Assembly: GCF_003335045.1 (NCBI RefSeq)
Contig: NZ_QOZG01000003.1
Span: 62,001 to 126,000, forward strand
Source: Paramesorhizobium salinisoli
GTDB lineage: Bacteria > Pseudomonadota > Alphaproteobacteria > Rhizobiales > Rhizobiaceae
Direction: 5' to 3'
DNA length: 64,000 nucleotides
Shown here one piece after another: positions 61,493 to 64,000 of the stretch. A program made the position numbers and the translations under genes. Each line of letters starts with the position of its first letter. Position 1 is the first letter of the stretch. The notes beneath the pieces are model-generated. The model was not told where the DNA came from. It did not search any database and worked only from the letters and a program-made list of their open reading frames with translations.

Positions 61493-62473
61493 CTATTCTA
61501 TGCCAAGATCCTTGCGGACCATTTCATAGTCACCGCGCAACGCCAGAGAGCCTGCAGTCAGCGTCAGCATAGGCGGTTCCTTGTCGTTGGCGATCCATTC
61601 ATACATGTTGAGCGCGGTTTCATAGCCATGGCGTTTCGGCGAGATGATAACCGTGCCGAAGAAACCGGTCACGGAAGGCTTCTTGAACTCGTTGATTGCC
61701 GATTCCGCCCCGCCGATGCCAACGCCGATTATATTTTCGGCTGGAATTCCGACTGATTCCGATGCACGAACGGCGCCGAGAACGGCCTCATCATTCAAGC
61801 CGAATGCCACCCAGTATTTTACATTGGCGTGCTTGTTGAGCACTGTCGTCGCGGCATTGAGTGCTGCTTCGGTATCGGTCTTGGCCTGAGGCGCGTCATA
61901 GATGTTCTCAGCCGGGAAACCTGCGGCCTTGAGCACGGAGATCGCGCCTTCGACACGGTCGACCGCCGTTGGAAGCTGATCGTAGGAGACGCGGATTGCG
62001 CCGACATCCTTCATGTTCCAGCCGCGCTTCTTGATCTCCTCGACAATGGCTTGCCCGACCGTCTCTCCGATCTTTGTCGCTGAAATGCCCATATGCGGGA
62101 CGTCTTCCAGCGGATTGCCGTCGGCCCCGACCAAGCGGTCGTCGACAGTCATCAGCTTGAGATTGTTCGCTGCTGCCTTCGCAACGATGCCCGGGCCGAG
62201 TTTGACGTCCGGTACGCAGATGATGAAGCCCTGTGCGCCCTGTGCGCCAAGGTTGTCGATCGCCGACTGGACCTTTTCGCCGTCTTCAGCGCCAATCTTC
62301 ACCAGCGTGAAGCCTTTTTCCTTCGCCGCCTGATCGGCGAACTTCCACTCGTCCTGGAACCAGGGCTCTTCCGGCTGCTTGACGACAAAACCGATCTTCA
62401 CGTCCGCAGCCAATGCCGTGGTCGCCATCAGAGCGATGGCGCCAGCCATAGCCAATGCCTTCAATGAACGCAT
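61493..62473 (-). CDS. araF: L-arabinose-type periplasmic binding protein AraF
   Basis: 326 residues with a signal peptide (LKALAMAGAIALMATTALA). VKIGFVVKQPEEPWFQDEWKFAD is almost identical to E. coli AraF, and GFIICVPDVKLGPGIVAKA, MTVDDRLV and VGIGGAESAINEF follow in register. E. coli AraF binds L-arabinose and also galactose, so the exact ligand is open. GGGAGAG precedes the ATG. First gene of the araFGH operon. Confidence 0.92.
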   Translation of the reverse strand: MRSLKALAMAGAIALMATTALAADVKIGFVVKQPEEPWFQDEWKFADQAAKEKGFTLVKIGAEDGEKVQSAIDNLGAQGAQGFIICVPDVKLGPGIVAKAAANNLKLMTVDDRLVGADGNPLEDVPHMGISATKIGETVGQAIVEEIKKRGWNMKDVGAIRVSYDQLPTAVDRVEGAISVLKAAGFPAENIYDAPQAKTDTEAALNAATTVLNKHANVKYWVAFGLNDEAVLGAVRASESVGIPAENIIGVGIGGAESAINEFKKPSVTGFFGTVIISPKRHGYETALNMYEWIANDKEPPMLTLTAGSLALRGDYEMVRKDLGIE

Positions 62474-62533
62474 GAAATCTCTCCCTCTTGCCCGCGTGCC
62501 TCCCCGCGGTCGCTCGTTAACTATTCAGTAAAT

Positions 62534-62561
62534 ATCATACTAGTCAATATATATGTATGAT
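62534..62561. promoter_or_regulatory. inverted repeat in the araFGH promoter
   Basis: ATCATAC-N14-GTATGAT, perfect 7-base arms in an AT-rich region 61 bases upstream of araF and just downstream of the FCD regulator stop. A good operator candidate for that regulator. Confidence 0.45.
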
Positions 62562-62579
62562 TTTTTATTGGATTTCTGT

Positions 62580-63365
62580 TCATTCGTCTCCGAGTTCGGA
62601 AGCTTTGCGGGCTCGCCTTAAGGCATCAGTCATCTCGCTCCGCGCCACGCCGATCAGCTGTTCCATAGCGTGGCGCGCGGCCTCTGGCCGTCGCATCCGG
62701 ATAGCTTCAAGCACATCCTGATGTGTGAGGATCGCCTGCTCGTGCGATTGGCTGGCGCGGTTGGTCAACCTGAAACTCGCGAGCAGGGCCGCGCGGATGG
62801 CGCTGGCGAATTGGCGATAGACCCAGTTGCCGCTGGCATTGATGATCGCGGTATGGAACTCGAGGTCCGCGCGGCTCCAGGCTTCCGTGTCTCTGGCGTT
62901 CGCCTCGACCATATCCTCGAACGCTTTGGAGATATGGTAGAGCTGCCGTGCGTTGGCATTGGCTGCCGCCTGTGCGGCAGCGGCGGGTTCCAGCAACTGC
63001 CGCGCGTCGATAAGCGAGGAGTAGAAGGTATCATCGCCGCCGACCGCCAGCATCACATCGAGCACGATCGGATCGAGATAGTTCCAGTTTTCGCGGGGCA
63101 GCACGATGGTGCCGGCGCGTGTGCGGGAGCGCACCATGCCGAGCGCGGAGAGATATTGCATCGCCTCGCGCAAACTGGTGCGGCTGACGCCGAACTTCTC
63201 CGTCAATTCTGCCTCGTTCGGCAGGGTGGCATTTTCCGCAAAAACGCCCGAAACGACCATCTCGACGAGACAGTGCAGCAGTGCCTCCCTTACGCTTCGC
63301 TTGCCGCGCTGGGCGATGGGTGCGCCATGTTCCGTTAAAATCCGAGTCATGGGTTCGCTCTTCAC
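62580..63365 (-). CDS. FadR/FCD-subfamily GntR regulator of the ara operon
   Basis: About 261 residues. The winged helix LPNEAELTEKFGVSRTSLREAMQYLSALGMV is preceded by VREALLHCLVEMVVSG; the helical FCD ligand domain has LIDARQLLEPAAAAQAA, ADLEFHTAIINASGN and the metal-site His in ILTHQDVLEAI. It sits upstream of araFGH on the same strand. A GTG at 63365 with GGGAG upstream is my preferred start; ATGs at 63392 and 63350 are alternatives. Confidence 0.88.
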   Translation of the reverse strand: MKSEPMTRILTEHGAPIAQRGKRSVREALLHCLVEMVVSGVFAENATLPNEAELTEKFGVSRTSLREAMQYLSALGMVRSRTRAGTIVLPRENWNYLDPIVLDVMLAVGGDDTFYSSLIDARQLLEPAAAAQAAANANARQLYHISKAFEDMVEANARDTEAWSRADLEFHTAIINASGNWVYRQFASAIRAALLASFRLTNRASQSHEQAILTHQDVLEAIRMRRPEAARHAMEQLIGVARSEMTDALRRARKASELGDE

Positions 63366-63511
63366 CTCGTCTCCCTCTTCTTCGTTGTGCATCGGCACGC
63401 ATGATCGAGAAACCGTCTTCGACCCAGGATCGGCTTCGCACGTCAAATAGCAATCGGTAATATGAATGATCCGGGTTTTCCGATCAAATCCAAAAATAAA
63501 TCGTATTTATA

Positions 63512-63539
63512 TTGACATTCATCGGGCTAAACTTATCCT
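63512..63539 (+). promoter_or_regulatory. candidate promoter of galM
   Basis: TTGACA (63512-63517), 16-base spacer, TATCCT (63534-63539), about 100 bases upstream of the galM start. Confidence 0.5.
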
Positions 63540-63640
63540 GTGAGCGGTCTGGAATTCGACGTAGTTGCGGCTGTCGCGGCCAGCGGTACCGCGCTTGCTC
63601 GGCACGCTTCTGCTTGTCGCGCAACAAGGGGTGATGGGCA

Positions 63641-64000
63641 ATGTCGATCCTGGGTCTGAAATCCGGCTCCCTTTCGTTGCGGATATCGACCACCGGCGGC
63701 GTGATCCTCGGTTTCTGGAACGACGGCGAGGGGGGACATGTGCCGTTGTTACGGGACGCTTCTGACAACGCGGATGCACTTTCATCTTCGTGCTATCCAC
63801 TCGTGCCGTTTGGAAACCGGGTGAAGAACAATCGGTTCGAGTTCGAGGGTCGGGAATTCTGTTTCAGCCCAAATATGGAGTGGGATCCCCACTATCTTCA
63901 TGGTGAAGGCTGGCAGTCTGAGTGGTCCGTCAACGAACACGCAGATGATCATGTGATCATGAGCTTTGCCCATCGCGGTGGAAATACCCCATATGCCTAC
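63641..64000 (+). CDS. galM: aldose 1-epimerase (mutarotase), partial
   Basis: The first 120 residues are visible and run off the window. Start MSILGLKSGSLSLRISTTGG, then CYPLVPFGNRVKNNRFEFEGREF, where PFGNR is the sugar-binding Arg motif, and HYLHGEGW with a catalytic-region His. It would interconvert alpha and beta anomers of galactose or arabinose, fitting the agp and ara systems beside it. AAGGGG lies upstream of ATG 63641. The catalytic Glu is outside the window. Confidence 0.88.
   Translation, partial: MSILGLKSGSLSLRISTTGGVILGFWNDGEGGHVPLLRDASDNADALSSSCYPLVPFGNRVKNNRFEFEGREFCFSPNMEWDPHYLHGEGWQSEWSVNEHADDHVIMSFAHRGGNTPYAY

Overview
This 64 kb window looks like chromosomal DNA of an alphaproteobacterium of the order Rhizobiales, most likely a Brucellaceae member (Brucella/Ochrobactrum type). 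The reasons are the hybrid iron-sulfur operon (cysteine desulfurase-sufB-orf-sufC-sufD-sufS-sufT-sufA), the single long B12-dependent ribonucleotide reductase, DUF1236 and DUF2474 proteins, a Rhizobiales-style palindromic intergenic element, and a Sinorhizobium-like alpha-galactoside (agp) operon. The assignment rests on protein and motif recognition from memory; no search was run. No transposase, integrase, phage gene, rRNA or CRISPR array was found.

Layout. 1-8.6 kb: a partial alpha/beta hydrolase diverges from the SUF operon, whose promoter region holds an Irr-like iron-control palindrome. 8.6-28 kb: mostly housekeeping genes: TfoX-like protein, Nudix hydrolase, DEAD-box helicase, NAD kinase, tRNA-Thr, a FloR/CmlA-type drug exporter, an orphan fhuC, a RadC-like JAB protein, methionine aminopeptidase, sfsA, tRNA-Glu, an M15 peptidase, PHA synthase, alanine-type aminotransferase, homoserine dehydrogenase, glpX, recJ and acylphosphatase. 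28-32 kb: a cytochrome bd operon (cydAB plus a tiny DUF2474 subunit) and an ArsR-SRPBCC-ClpP cluster. 32-42 kb: class II ribonucleotide reductase with a candidate tandem NrdR box, a GGQEF-type diguanylate cyclase homologue, a Nudix hydrolase, gpt, a universal stress protein, a CinA-N-like protein and wrbA.

42-64 kb is a continuous carbohydrate-uptake region with three ABC systems: (i) a GntR-type regulator, an undescribed 55-residue ORF, a ribose-type ABC importer and an L-fucose-dehydrogenase-like SDR; (ii) agpT (AraC) diverging from a GH4 glycosidase, agpABCD and a second GH4 enzyme close to MelA; (iii) araFGH with an FCD/GntR regulator, followed by a divergent galM cut by the window edge. 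Together they point to uptake of alpha-galactosides, L-arabinose/galactose-type sugars and probably L-fucose, hydrolysis in the cytoplasm, and anomer interconversion.

Items I rate most worth a second look: the 55-residue translationally coupled ORF ahead of the first sugar ABC operon, the paired NrdR-box-like sites before nrdJ, the FloR-like exporter just after tRNA-Thr, the second ClpP in an ArsR/SRPBCC cluster, the two GH4 enzymes in one agp operon, and hairpins that bracket each sugar-binding-protein gene.
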